Positions 1 to 8,636 of a stretch of 37,134 nucleotides of DNA are shown here, in pieces. Each line of letters opens with the position of its first letter. Positions within the stretch are counted from its first letter, which is position 1. Source of the stretch: an uncultured Lachnospiraceae bacterium (GTDB lineage Bacteria > Bacillota > Clostridia > Lachnospirales > Lachnospiraceae); NCBI GenBank assembly GCA_910585715.1, contig CAJUEX010000032.1, positions 1-37,134 of the forward strand, given 5' to 3'. Below the pieces are notes generated by a model, which saw only the letters and a program-made list of their open reading frames with translations, had not been told where the DNA came from and did not search any database. A program made the position numbers and the translations under genes.

Positions 1-75
1 TGCCAAATCGTTGCCAGTTCCTAAACAAATTTGCTTGCAACCCGCATAAATACTGGGTTATCAAAATCCATTTCA

Positions 76-1617
76 TCACTCGAACTCAATCGTAGCCGGC
101 GGCTTCCCCGTACAGTCATACAACACCCGGTTAACCCCCTTCACCTCATTCACAATCCTGCTGGTCACCTTCCCCAGCACCTCCCAAGGCAACTCTGCAC
201 TTTCTGCAGTCATAAAGTCGCTGGTAGTAACCGCCCGAAGGGCAACTGCATAATCGTAAGTCCTCTCATCACCCATACATCCCACAGAGCGCATATTTGT
301 AAGAGCCGCAAAGTACTGCCCGATTTCCTTATCAATTCCTGCTTTTGCTATCTCCTCCCGATAAATGGCATCTGCATCCTGCACGATTCTTACCTTTTCC
401 GCCGTGACCTCGCCGATGATACGAATGGCAAGCCCCGGTCCCGGGAAGGGCTGTCTGAATACCAAATGCTCCGGTATGCCCAGCTCAAGTCCTGCCTTGC
501 GCACTTCATCCTTAAAGAGAAGACGGAGCGGCTCAATAATTTCCTTGAAATCCACACAATCCGGCAAACCGCCTACGTTATGGTGTGATTTGATTACTGC
601 GCTTTTTCCAAGACCGCTTTCGATTACGTCCGGATAAATGGTTCCCTGTACAAGAAAATCCACCGCACCGATTTTTTTGGCTTCCTCTTCAAATACACGG
701 ATAAATTCTTCACCGATAATCTTTCGTTTTGTTTCCGGCTCTTCTACTCCGGCTAACTTATCATAAAATCTCTGCTGCACATTTACCCGGATAAAATTCA
801 AATCATAAGCGCCTTCCGGTCCGAATACTGCTTCCACCTCGTCCCCTTCGTTTTTACGGAGCAGTCCGTGGTCCACAAAAACACAGGTAAGCTGCCTGCC
901 CACGGCTTTTGCCAGAAGCACTGCTGCCACAGAAGAATCCACACCCCCGGACAGAGCACAAAGCACCTTTCCGTTTCCTACCTTTTCCCGGATAGCCTGA
1001 ATGGTCGTTTCCACAAAGGAATCCATTTTCCAGTCGCCTTTACACTGACAAACCTGAAATAAGAAATTGGAAAGCATTTTCGTACCTTCCTTTGTATGTA
1101 CTACCTCCGGATGGAATTGTACGCAGTACAGAGCTTTTTCCACATTTTCTGCAGCAGCTACCGGGCATACCTCTGTATGTGCCTTAATGGAAAAACCCGG
1201 CGCCGGTTTTGAAATATAGTCTGTATGACTCATCCAGCAGATGGTTTTTTCAGAAACATTGCCAAACAGCCTGCTGCTTGTATCCACATTTACTTCTGTT
1301 TTTCCATATTCACGAACAGGAGCAGTCGAAACCTCTCCCCCAAGGGTATGCATCATTAATTGGGCGCCATAACAGATTCCAAGCACCGGAATGCCAAGTT
1401 CAAATATTTCCCCGGAACATTTTGGAGCCTCTTCTCCATATACACTGCTTGGGCCTCCTGTAAAAATAATTCCTTTTGGATTCATTTCCCTAATCTTGTC
1501 CATGCTTATATTATAAGGATGAACCTCACAATAAACATTGCATTCCCTTACCCTTCTGGCAATCAACTGATTATATTGCCCGCCAAAATCCAGTACTACG
1601 ACCATCTCCTGTTTCAT
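76..1617 (-). CDS. guaA: GMP synthase (glutamine-hydrolysing)
   Basis: Converts XMP to GMP with ATP and glutamine, the last step of guanine nucleotide synthesis, in the cytoplasm. The 513-aa protein has the normal two-part layout. An N-terminal class I glutamine amidotransferase carries the nucleophile Cys82 in GICYGAQ and the His-Pro-Glu motif near residue 170. An ATP-pyrophosphatase domain follows with the PP-loop SGGVDSS near residue 224, and the C-terminal dimerisation domain ends in the usual PPATIEFE. The ATG is preceded by AGGAGG at good spacing. It is complete and has no close operon partner in the window. Its long 5' region holds a 32-bp tandem repeat (1690-1836). I looked for a purine riboswitch core there and did not see one. 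Confidence 0.98.
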   Translation of the reverse strand: MKQEMVVVLDFGGQYNQLIARRVRECNVYCEVHPYNISMDKIREMNPKGIIFTGGPSSVYGEEAPKCSGEIFELGIPVLGICYGAQLMMHTLGGEVSTAPVREYGKTEVNVDTSSRLFGNVSEKTICWMSHTDYISKPAPGFSIKAHTEVCPVAAAENVEKALYCVQFHPEVVHTKEGTKMLSNFLFQVCQCKGDWKMDSFVETTIQAIREKVGNGKVLCALSGGVDSSVAAVLLAKAVGRQLTCVFVDHGLLRKNEGDEVEAVFGPEGAYDLNFIRVNVQQRFYDKLAGVEEPETKRKIIGEEFIRVFEEEAKKIGAVDFLVQGTIYPDVIESGLGKSAVIKSHHNVGGLPDCVDFKEIIEPLRLLFKDEVRKAGLELGIPEHLVFRQPFPGPGLAIRIIGEVTAEKVRIVQDADAIYREEIAKAGIDKEIGQYFAALTNMRSVGCMGDERTYDYAVALRAVTTSDFMTAESAELPWEVLGKVTSRIVNEVKGVNRVLYDCTGKPPATIEFE

Positions 1618-2164
1618 AGCTTCCTCCTATTTTATATTTCTGTGCCGTCTGATAAAATCAAGGCCCCTGCAACAAGCTACGGGATATCACGCTTGCATCG
1701 CAATCATGCTGTTAAGTCTTTGCTCCTCACCGCATTTATGCTATTGGATCCTTGCTCCTCACCGCATTCATGCTATTGGATCCTTGCTCCTCACCGCATT
1801 CATGCTGTTGGGTCTTTGCTCCTCACCGCATTCGTCAAATATCCATGCAATCACGGCTATTTTTCTCATTGCCTGCGGGAATAAGTATTCATTAACCCAC
1901 ATATTGACTTATTCGTTTACATCCATTTACAAACATATTTGCTTCGGGCTTATGCAGAATTTATAATTGTTACTTATTATACATATTACATATATCTACA
2001 TACTCTCATAAATTTCTGCCCTTTATATCTGTCCTTCATTATAAAGGATGGGTATATATCTTGTCAAAATAATTTCTATATCCTATTTTACTGCGTCTTT
2101 TTGTCCCATTTGCATATATTATAAAATCTTCAAGTCATCCCGTCTAAAACCCACATATTTTTCC
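1618..2164. other. Non-coding region upstream of guaA
   Basis: This 547-nt gap between the guaA start and the nth stop contains the tandem repeat at 1690-1836 and, to its right, very AT-rich DNA with no convincing reading frame. The plus-strand frames that cross it have no ribosome site and simply translate the repeat. It probably includes the guaA promoter and 5' leader. No riboswitch consensus was recognised. Confidence 0.6.
1690..1836. repeat. 32-bp tandem repeat, about 4.5 copies
   Basis: The word GCTCCTCACCGCATT recurs at 1722, 1754, 1786 and 1818, an exact 32-bp period. A diverged copy precedes them (1690-1721) and the last unit is cut off. Units differ mainly at ATTGGATCC versus GTTGGGTCT. 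On the guaA-sense strand each unit reads GAATGCGGTGAGGAGC..., so it would lie in the guaA leader. It looks like a replication-slippage minisatellite; copy number may vary between strains. Confidence 0.9.
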
Positions 2165-2821
2165 TCAGTTCTCCGTTCCATCCACATCAACCTTCTGACA
2201 CCACTCCTCAAAAGGACATTTCTCACAATGAGCCTTTCTGGACGTGCAGACCGCCCTGCCATGATAGATTAACTGAAAGTTAATTCGAATCCAATGCTCC
2301 TTTGGCAACACCTTTTGAAGCTCCTTTTCCACCTGAAGAGGATTGTTTCCCTTTGCCCATCCAAGCCTTTTAGAAATACGGAAAACATGGGTATCCACCG
2401 TAATTCCCGGAATTCCATGGGCATCTGATAAAAACAGGTTTGCCGTTTTTCTTCCTACCCCTGCCAAAGTGAGCAACTTTTCCATGGTATCCGGCACCTG
2501 GCCGTCATATTTCTCTACAATCTGCTGACAGCAAAGCTTGCTGTTTTTCGCCTTATTTTTATACAAGCCAATAGAACGAATATAGCCTTCGATTTCCTCA
2601 ACGGGGGCTTCCGCCATGTCCCCTACATCTGTATACCGCCCAAACAATGCCGGAAGGACCTCATCCACCTGCTTGTCCGTGCTTTGGGCGCTTAGCATGA
2701 TGGCAATCAAAAGCTGCCAGTCCTGTTGATGATAAAACCCTTCCTTTGTGGTGCCGTAAACCTCATCCAGCTTCCTTAACACTTCCTGTACGTGACTCTT
2801 TCGTATCTGCGTCAATTTCAT
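2165..2821 (-). CDS. nth: Endonuclease III (DNA glycosylase/AP lyase)
   Basis: Base-excision repair enzyme that removes oxidised pyrimidines and cuts the resulting abasic site. It has the helix-hairpin-helix LAGVGRKTANLFL with the catalytic Lys, followed by the catalytic Asp in TVDTHVFRISKRLG. The C-terminal 4Fe-4S ligands are spaced Cys-x6-Cys-x2-Cys-x5-Cys (CTSRKAHCEKCPFEEWC). Length (about 218 aa) is typical. I chose the ATG at 2821 because AAAGGA lies just upstream; an in-frame ATG at 2836 adds five residues but has no ribosome site. The gene stands alone, and a repeat-rich gap separates it from the MATE gene upstream. Confidence 0.95.
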   Translation of the reverse strand: MKLTQIRKSHVQEVLRKLDEVYGTTKEGFYHQQDWQLLIAIMLSAQSTDKQVDEVLPALFGRYTDVGDMAEAPVEEIEGYIRSIGLYKNKAKNSKLCCQQIVEKYDGQVPDTMEKLLTLAGVGRKTANLFLSDAHGIPGITVDTHVFRISKRLGWAKGNNPLQVEKELQKVLPKEHWIRINFQLIYHGRAVCTSRKAHCEKCPFEEWCQKVDVDGTEN

Positions 2822-2911
2822 CCGTTCCTTTCCCATGCTGTCTTACATATAAATCTGCTTTGCAGCATACCTTCCCTGCCGACAATCAGAAAACAATCCC
2901 GGAATTAGCTT

Positions 2912-3028
2912 TGGCTAACTCTATGGGCCAACTCTTTAAACCAACTCCTCAAATTAACCTTTTATTTTCACTCCCTAAGCCAACTTCTTAAACTAACTCT
3001 TCCTGCCACCCCCTCAAACTAACTCCTT
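2912..3028. repeat. Degenerate short direct repeats (AACTC/TTAAA type)
   Basis: Variants of a 13-16 nt unit, roughly CCAACTCTTTAAA / CCAACTCCTCAAA / CCAACTTCTTAAA / CTAACTC, recur between the MATE stop and nth and run into the last codons of the MATE gene. They are imperfect and irregularly spaced. It is probably low-complexity drift; no protein or RNA is evident. Confidence 0.5.
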
Positions 3029-4360
3029 ACCCTTCTTCCGATAAACATACTGCCACTTCCCCTGCTTATACCGGAACACAAAGCAAACCGCCCGAAAAAT
3101 CCAGTCAATTACCATGGCAACCCACACGCCCATAAGTCCCATATGGAAATATCCGCAAAGCAGGTAGGCGCTTCCGATTCGGAACACCCACATGGAAAGC
3201 CCCGAAACAATGGTTGGATAAATCACGTCTCCTGCCGCCCGCAGCATATTAGTTATGGAAAAGGACGGCGCCCAGAAAAACATTGCCATAATGGCATGAA
3301 AGCGTATTACCTGTGCAGTAAGCGCTGCGCTCTCTGCTGTTAACTGGTACAGCTTCAAAATATGGTCCGCTCCAAGTATTATCCCTATGGACAATACCCA
3401 CATTGCCCCGTATATAATAAAAATCAGCTTCTTTGTATAATATTTTACCTGCTCCATCTCCCCGGCGCCTACGCAGTAGGAGGCTATGGAAAGAATGGCA
3501 TAGTTGATTGCCATGCCGGGCAGGACATTGAACATAGCCACTGTGCCCGCCACCGCATTTGCTGCTATGGCATAGGTCCCCAGTGTGGAAACAAGGCTCA
3601 GCACCAGTATTTTCCCAAGCTGGAACAGGCTGTTTTCCAGTCCGTTGGGAAGCCCCACATACAATATCTTTTTAATAATATCCGGCTTCATCCTCCATGT
3701 TACATGACCGTTAAAGTGAATTTCCCTTTTTGCCTGAAACAAAAGCACCATGCCTGCTATGGCTGCCGCCAGCCGGGAAAAGGTGGTGGAAATGGCTGCT
3801 CCCTTTACTCCCATGGGAATCACATATATGAGCAGAAAATTCCCTCCGATATTCAAGGCATTCATCATAAGGGAAATCAGCATGGTTATCATTGCCTTAT
3901 TCACTGACCGGAAAATTGCCGCCGTGGCGTTATATACGGACAGGGGCACAATGGAAAGCGCCGTTATCATCAGATAGATTTTTGCATTCTGATATACATC
4001 CGGCTCGATTTTTCCAAACACGTACTTTAATATGAAATCATGCACTCCCAGAAAAATAAGCATCACTGCCAGGGATGAAAAAAACGCAAACAACACCAGC
4101 TGCCAGGCTGCGTCACAGGCTCTCTCCTTATTTTTCTGTCCCAGGAAATGACCTGCCACGACTGCTCCGCCTGTAGCCAGTGCCGTAAATATGTTAATGA
4201 TAAGTACATTTACTGTATCTACCAGGGACACGCCGGAAACTGCCGCTTCCCCTACCCCGGATATCATCATTACATCCACCATTCCTACCAGCATAATCAA
4301 AACCTGCTCGATAATCAGTGGAATTATCAGTTTTACTAAATCCTTATTTGTATAAAGCAT
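3014..4360 (-). CDS. MATE-family multidrug/metabolite exporter
   Basis: Integral membrane antiporter of the MATE (NorM/DinF-like) family, expected to export cationic drugs or metabolites using a Na+ or H+ gradient. The 448-residue protein has about twelve hydrophobic segments in two similar halves. It begins with the family-typical MLYTNKDLVKLIIPLIIEQ, and both halves have the Gly/Ala-rich first helices. I used the ATG at 4360; a GTG at 4369 adds Met-Ile-Lys and sits closer to the upstream AGGA, so it could be the true start. A terminator (4405-4441) separates it from spoIIID. The substrate cannot be told from sequence. Confidence 0.93.
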   Translation of the reverse strand: MLYTNKDLVKLIIPLIIEQVLIMLVGMVDVMMISGVGEAAVSGVSLVDTVNVLIINIFTALATGGAVVAGHFLGQKNKERACDAAWQLVLFAFFSSLAVMLIFLGVHDFILKYVFGKIEPDVYQNAKIYLMITALSIVPLSVYNATAAIFRSVNKAMITMLISLMMNALNIGGNFLLIYVIPMGVKGAAISTTFSRLAAAIAGMVLLFQAKREIHFNGHVTWRMKPDIIKKILYVGLPNGLENSLFQLGKILVLSLVSTLGTYAIAANAVAGTVAMFNVLPGMAINYAILSIASYCVGAGEMEQVKYYTKKLIFIIYGAMWVLSIGIILGADHILKLYQLTAESAALTAQVIRFHAIMAMFFWAPSFSITNMLRAAGDVIYPTIVSGLSMWVFRIGSAYLLCGYFHMGLMGVWVAMVIDWIFRAVCFVFRYKQGKWQYVYRKKGKELV

Positions 4361-4404
4361 TTTTATCACTTGTTCCTATCTCTGTTTGCAAATAACTTTT
4401 AAAA

Positions 4405-4441
4405 CGGAAATTGTTATCTGTCTCTGACAATAACAATTCCG
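4405..4441 (-). terminator. Terminator after spoIIID
   Basis: On the minus strand a long stem (CGGAATTGTTAT pairing with ATAACAATTTCCG, one bulged base) is followed by TTTTAAAAG. It lies just past the spoIIID stop and before the MATE gene, so it would end the spoIIID transcript. Confidence 0.7.
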
Positions 4442-4493
4442 CCTTTTCATCTATACCATATTGTAGACTTGATTTTTCCTGTTGTAAATAGCT

Positions 4494-4751
4494 TTAGCAT
4501 TCATGGCTATGTAAGTATTTTTCTCTTGTTGCAAGCCCGCCTCTGATATGTCTTTCGGATTTATTCACATCCAATACCTTTCTGGCACTTTTGGCAAGAG
4601 TGGGATTGATTGTCATAAGCCTTTCGGTCACATCCTTATGGACGGTACTTTTGCTGATGCCAAATTCCTTGGCAGTCTGCCTTACGGTGGCATTTTGTTC
4701 AATGATATAATTGGCAATGTTAATTGCTCTTTCTTCAATATATTCTTTCAA
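4494..4751 (-). CDS. spoIIID: Sporulation transcriptional regulator SpoIIID
   Basis: Small DNA-binding regulator of the mother-cell programme of sporulation. The 85-aa protein matches the family from end to end: KEYIEERAINIANYIIEQNATVR, then a helix-turn-helix (AKEFGISKSTVHKDVTERL), then the basic tail RHIRGGLATREKY. I propose TTG at 4751 as the start: GAGGGG (4766-4761) lies 9 nt upstream, and the protein then begins at the same place as Bacillus and Clostridium SpoIIID. The longer frame from GTG at 4772 would translate through that ribosome site and add seven non-family residues. It implies a spore-former. Confidence 0.95.
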   Translation of the reverse strand: MKEYIEERAINIANYIIEQNATVRQTAKEFGISKSTVHKDVTERLMTINPTLAKSARKVLDVNKSERHIRGGLATREKYLHSHEC

Positions 4752-4846
4752 GAAAAAAATCCCCTCGAACACATTTTTTACAATGTATGAAAAAGGGGAT
4801 AAGAATATGAATATAGATTTTTTTCATATCCTTAAAAACTTTTCTG

Positions 4847-7111
4847 TCACACAAGAACCTCTTCCTTTATCATCTCCACCACTCTTCTTTGCGCTTCCTG
4901 ACTGTAATAAAGCACTTCGTATTCCCTGCCTTTATCACTAATCCGGGTTTTGGGAAAAATTCCCAGTCCTTCTCCTTTTTCTAAAATAACCTTCCTCCAC
5001 ATGCCGTCTATGTATCTTTCCTCCAGATAGCTGCGGCTAATCAACATTCTTTCAATGGCGGCGCCGGAAGTTTTTTTCATGGTTTTTTCATCGCGAAGTT
5101 CATTGAGCTGGCCGGCTAATTCCGGCATGGTGCATTCCGGCAGATAAACGATTCGTTCCGCCATTTCCGGCGTCAGTCGAAAGCTTTCTTTCTTTTTATT
5201 TCTTTTTTCCGGCTTATTAAAGGAAGTGCCGGAATCGTTTTCAAAGGCTTCCTCATGAACCGGCTCAAAGTAAAGCTGCTCCTTTTCTCCACCCATAAAT
5301 TCCTTGATTGCCTGCATGAACTGCTGCCCGTATTTCTGATACTTATTTTCACCGATTCCACTTACGTTCAGCATTTCTTCCTTTGTAAAAGGAAGCTTTA
5401 TACACATATCTATAAGCGTCTTATCGGAGCCGATAATATACGGAGGCAGCGCTTCCTCCCTTGCCAGTCCTGCCCGCACCTCTCTAAGTCTTTCAAACAA
5501 ATCCATTCCTTTGGAGGTGAGTACATCGGAAGTCCTTTTCTTTTGGGATGTCTTTTTCTTTTCCTGCTCTTCAGAAATCTTCATCTGAATTCTATAGCTT
5601 CCCTTTAATACTTCATCCACCTGTTCACTGCACCTTAGCAGGGCATACTTATCCTCCGTTGCCTGCAAAATGCCCTTCATGAGCATTTCATTGATTACCT
5701 GCTTTATACGGCTTTCGGAAACATCTCTCAGGGCACCGTAATTTTGCAGCTCATCCAGCCGGTAGGAAAGCAGCTTTGCCTTCTTTTCTCCCCGCAGCAT
5801 TCCTACAATCACGTTAATGCCAAATCTCTGCCTTGTTTCCACTATGGCTTTTATGATGGAAATGCACATATCCGTTACATCGATTTCTTCATATTCTGTA
5901 AGGCAGTTAGAGCAATTTCCGCAGCCTGTGTACACGTTTTCTCCAAAATAGCGCAGGATATGGCTTCGCAGGCATTCCTTAGTCCTGCAGTAATAGGTCA
6001 TGTCCCTGAGCCTTTGTACGTCCCGTTCCTTAACCGCCCTGATTTCATCCTCCTCCATGTCCCGGCGCAATTCCTTATTATCCAGCAAAAACTGATTTAT
6101 CATCACGTCCTGCGGAGAGTACAGCAATACACAGTCTGCTTTTTCTCCATCCCGTCCTGCCCTTCCTGCTTCCTGATAATAATTTTCCATGCTCTGGGGC
6201 ATATTGTAATGGACTACATAGCGCACATTGGATTTGTCGATTCCCATCCCAAAGGCATTGGTTGCCACCACGATAGGTTTTTCATCAAAAATAAACGCAT
6301 CCTGATTGACCTTTCTTTCCTCGTTGGTGAGTCCTGCGTGGTATTTGGTAACCTCCAGTCCCTGACTGAGTAAAAGCTCGTAAACGCTTTCCACATTTTT
6401 TCTGGTGGCGCAGTAAATAATGCCGCTTTCCCCCGGATGCTCCTTAATATAAGAAACCAGTTCTTCATCCTTTTTCCTTGGAGTCCTTACCTCAAAATAC
6501 AGATTCTTCCTGTCGAACCCCGTAACCAATACGTTAGGCTCTGCTAACCCCAATACGCATATGATATCTTCCTTTACATTCGTGGTAGCAGTTGCAGTAA
6601 ATGCACTTACAATGGGCCTTTTGGAAAGCCTGGAAACCAACTTTACAATGTTCATATAGCTTGGCCTGAAATCCTGTCCCCACTGGGAAATACAATGTGC
6701 CTCATCCACTGTAATCATGGAGATAGAAGCATTCAGGGCAAAATCCAGAAAGGAGTAAGTCTCCAGCCGCTCGGGCGCCACATAGATGATTTTATACTGT
6801 CCTTTTGCCGCATTAGCAAGTGCCATGGAAATCTGATTTTCAGTCAGCGAGCTGTTAATATATGCCGCATGGACTCCTGCCTGATTTAAGCTGCGGACCT
6901 GATCTTTCATAAGAGAAATCAACGGTGAAATTACCAGCGTAATCCCGGGAAGCAGCAATGCGGGAACCTGGTAACAGATAGACTTGCCCGCTCCGGTAGG
7001 CATGATTCCCAGCACATCCTGTCCGTTCAAAATACTGTCAATGAGGCTTTCCTGCCCCTCCCGGAAGCTGTCATATCCAAAATATTTCTTTAGTGCTTCA
7101 AATTTATTCAT
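4847..7111 (-). CDS. recQ: ATP-dependent DNA helicase RecQ
   Basis: 3'-5' superfamily 2 helicase for recombination repair and restart of stalled forks. Visible in order: the Q-motif region (FGYDSFREGQ), Walker A (MPTGAGKS), DEAH box, motif VI (YYQEAGRAGRDG), a zinc-binding region (Cys-x7-8-Cys-x2-Cys-x2-Cys type, GCGNCSNC), a winged-helix RQC region and an HRDC domain (LFERLREVRAGLA...). About 150 residues follow the HRDC domain, a charged linker and a helical tail. The ATG at 7111 has AGAGGA 8 nt upstream; the longer frame from 7135 has no ribosome site. 754 aa. Confidence 0.95.
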   Translation of the reverse strand: MNKFEALKKYFGYDSFREGQESLIDSILNGQDVLGIMPTGAGKSICYQVPALLLPGITLVISPLISLMKDQVRSLNQAGVHAAYINSSLTENQISMALANAAKGQYKIIYVAPERLETYSFLDFALNASISMITVDEAHCISQWGQDFRPSYMNIVKLVSRLSKRPIVSAFTATATTNVKEDIICVLGLAEPNVLVTGFDRKNLYFEVRTPRKKDEELVSYIKEHPGESGIIYCATRKNVESVYELLLSQGLEVTKYHAGLTNEERKVNQDAFIFDEKPIVVATNAFGMGIDKSNVRYVVHYNMPQSMENYYQEAGRAGRDGEKADCVLLYSPQDVMINQFLLDNKELRRDMEEDEIRAVKERDVQRLRDMTYYCRTKECLRSHILRYFGENVYTGCGNCSNCLTEYEEIDVTDMCISIIKAIVETRQRFGINVIVGMLRGEKKAKLLSYRLDELQNYGALRDVSESRIKQVINEMLMKGILQATEDKYALLRCSEQVDEVLKGSYRIQMKISEEQEKKKTSQKKRTSDVLTSKGMDLFERLREVRAGLAREEALPPYIIGSDKTLIDMCIKLPFTKEEMLNVSGIGENKYQKYGQQFMQAIKEFMGGEKEQLYFEPVHEEAFENDSGTSFNKPEKRNKKKESFRLTPEMAERIVYLPECTMPELAGQLNELRDEKTMKKTSGAAIERMLISRSYLEERYIDGMWRKVILEKGEGLGIFPKTRISDKGREYEVLYYSQEAQRRVVEMIKEEVLV

Positions 7112-7280
7112 AAAAGTTTTCCTCTGACCTTTCATATATGCAACTAATAGTTTATCACAATCCTGCCTATTTTCCTATTGCTTTTCCATGAAATCATTTC
7201 CATAATATTATTTTTATTAAATTGTTTTAACCGCCTATTTAATGCTGTTACTCGCAGCAAATAGTTGTAGTATTTTTTTC

Positions 7281-7309
7281 TTGCAATCATATCCCCACTT
7301 TGCTAATAT
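7281..7309 (+). promoter_or_regulatory. Sigma-A promoter of the DUF4392 gene
   Basis: TTGCAA (7281-7286), 17-nt spacer, TAATAT (7304-7309). Transcription would start near 7316, giving a leader of about 37 nt before the ATG at 7353. Confidence 0.65.
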
Positions 7310-7352
7310 ACATAAAAATAAAAACACAATAAACAAAAAGGACTGTAAACTT

Positions 7353-8429
7353 ATGACCAAAAAAGAACTTACAATTTTGCAAATGGGAGAAAATTTGGAT
7401 GCGCTTATGAATTTAGACCCAAGAGGTTATGGGATATCCCGGATACTTTATAACGGAAGCAGAGCCTATACCGGAAGGCCGCTGACGGTAAATGCTGCTG
7501 AAAGGCTCATTTCTGCAGTGGGCAAAGGGGATTTTGTCTATATTATCACAGGCTTCATCCTGATGCCCCATAAGGCTCCTGAAATGGACGGAATGGTAGG
7601 CTCCATGCTGCTGGCACGCTCTTTGGTACAGGCTTTTGATGCAAAACCGGTAATCATCTGCCCCATTGACTGTAAGCCTGCTGTGGAAAGTTGTGCCCGC
7701 GTAGCAGGTCTTCATCTCTATGAAGATTTGGAGGCTTTGGAAAAGCTGCCTCTTTCCATGGGAATCATTCCTTTTTCAAAGGATAAGGCCCTTGCCCACA
7801 AGCAGGCTGACCAAATCATCAGCCAAAATAAGCTTCCTGCAGCAGTTATTTCGATAGAAGCTCCCGGCGCCAATCAGGCAGGAGAGTATCACAATGCGGC
7901 AGGAAACAATGTAACGGAGCTGGAGGCAAAGACTGATATTCTTTTTTGCAAGCTTAAGGAAAAGGGGATTTTAAATATAGCCATAGGAGACCTGGGAAAT
8001 GAAATCGGCATGGGTGCTTTTGGGAATCATATAAGAAGATATATTCCTTATGCTGATGATAAGCAATGCAAGTGTGATTGTCAAGGGGGAATTTTAGCTG
8101 CTTCTAAAGCGGACCATATTATTACCGCCACTGTATCGGATTGGGGCTGTTATGGTATGATAGCGGCTTTGGCATATTTAAAAAAGGACATAAACATCTT
8201 CCAGAACGGCAGAATGGAAAAAGATATTATGAAGACTGCTTCCAGAAGCGGGCTTGTGGATATGAATGGTTCCTTTCTTCCCGGAATTGATGGTTTTTCC
8301 CTCCGGATGAATGTGGACATGGTCAGGCTTATGAGGGATTGTATTCGTTTTGGGATTGAAAATGAGGGAAGGTTTCAGGAGTGGTCTGAAGAGGTTGTAA
8401 AAAAGGGATTTTATTCCAAGTCTATTTAG
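7353..8429 (+). CDS. DUF4392 / D-glutamate cyclase-like protein
   Basis: A 358-aa soluble protein resembling the DUF4392 family, whose eukaryotic relatives include the C-terminal domain of D-glutamate cyclase (D-glutamate to 5-oxo-D-proline). Supporting segments are the N-terminal DPRGYGISRILYNGSRAYTG-like region, DFVYIITGF, ISIEAPG, NIAIGDLGNEIGMG and DWGCYGMIAAL. The family's enzymatic role in bacteria is not settled, so D-glutamate handling is only an inference. I used ATG 7353 because AAGGA lies 10 nt upstream and the promoter at 7281-7309 would exclude the longer frame from 7242. It is divergent from recQ and convergent with the aminotransferase. Confidence 0.85.
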   Translation: MTKKELTILQMGENLDALMNLDPRGYGISRILYNGSRAYTGRPLTVNAAERLISAVGKGDFVYIITGFILMPHKAPEMDGMVGSMLLARSLVQAFDAKPVIICPIDCKPAVESCARVAGLHLYEDLEALEKLPLSMGIIPFSKDKALAHKQADQIISQNKLPAAVISIEAPGANQAGEYHNAAGNNVTELEAKTDILFCKLKEKGILNIAIGDLGNEIGMGAFGNHIRRYIPYADDKQCKCDCQGGILAASKADHIITATVSDWGCYGMIAALAYLKKDINIFQNGRMEKDIMKTASRSGLVDMNGSFLPGIDGFSLRMNVDMVRLMRDCIRFGIENEGRFQEWSEEVVKKGFYSKSI

Positions 8430-8574
8430 GTATTCCTGCAAAAAACAACAAAGCCAGCGGCACTTATCATAAATAGCAAATACAGAACATAAGCAAACAT
8501 GTTTATACAGTTTTTTGTTTGTAAAGGCTTTTTCTGGTGCTGTATTTAAAAAAACTTTCCTGTAAAGGAGCAAA

Positions 8575-8617
8575 GCACCATAACCGGAAATTAGTTATGG
8601 CGCTCTGTTCTTTTTTT
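8575..8617. terminator. Bidirectional terminator
   Basis: GCACCATAAC pairs with GTTATGGCGC (8594-8603) across a 9-nt loop; on the plus strand it is followed by TCTG and a run of seven T (8611-8617). It lies between two convergent genes and would serve the DUF4392 gene best; on the minus strand the U-tract is weak. Confidence 0.7.
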
Positions 8618-8636
8618 AACAATTTCAAGCTTATCT

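Noticed and set aside
1360..1966. Plus-strand frames opposite guaA and over the tandem repeat
   Set aside because: Repeat-derived residues (SSPH..YWILAPHRIHA), no ribosome site; antisense shadow.
1618..2164. Purine riboswitch upstream of guaA
   Set aside because: Looked for the conserved core on the minus strand and did not find it; the leader holds a tandem repeat instead.
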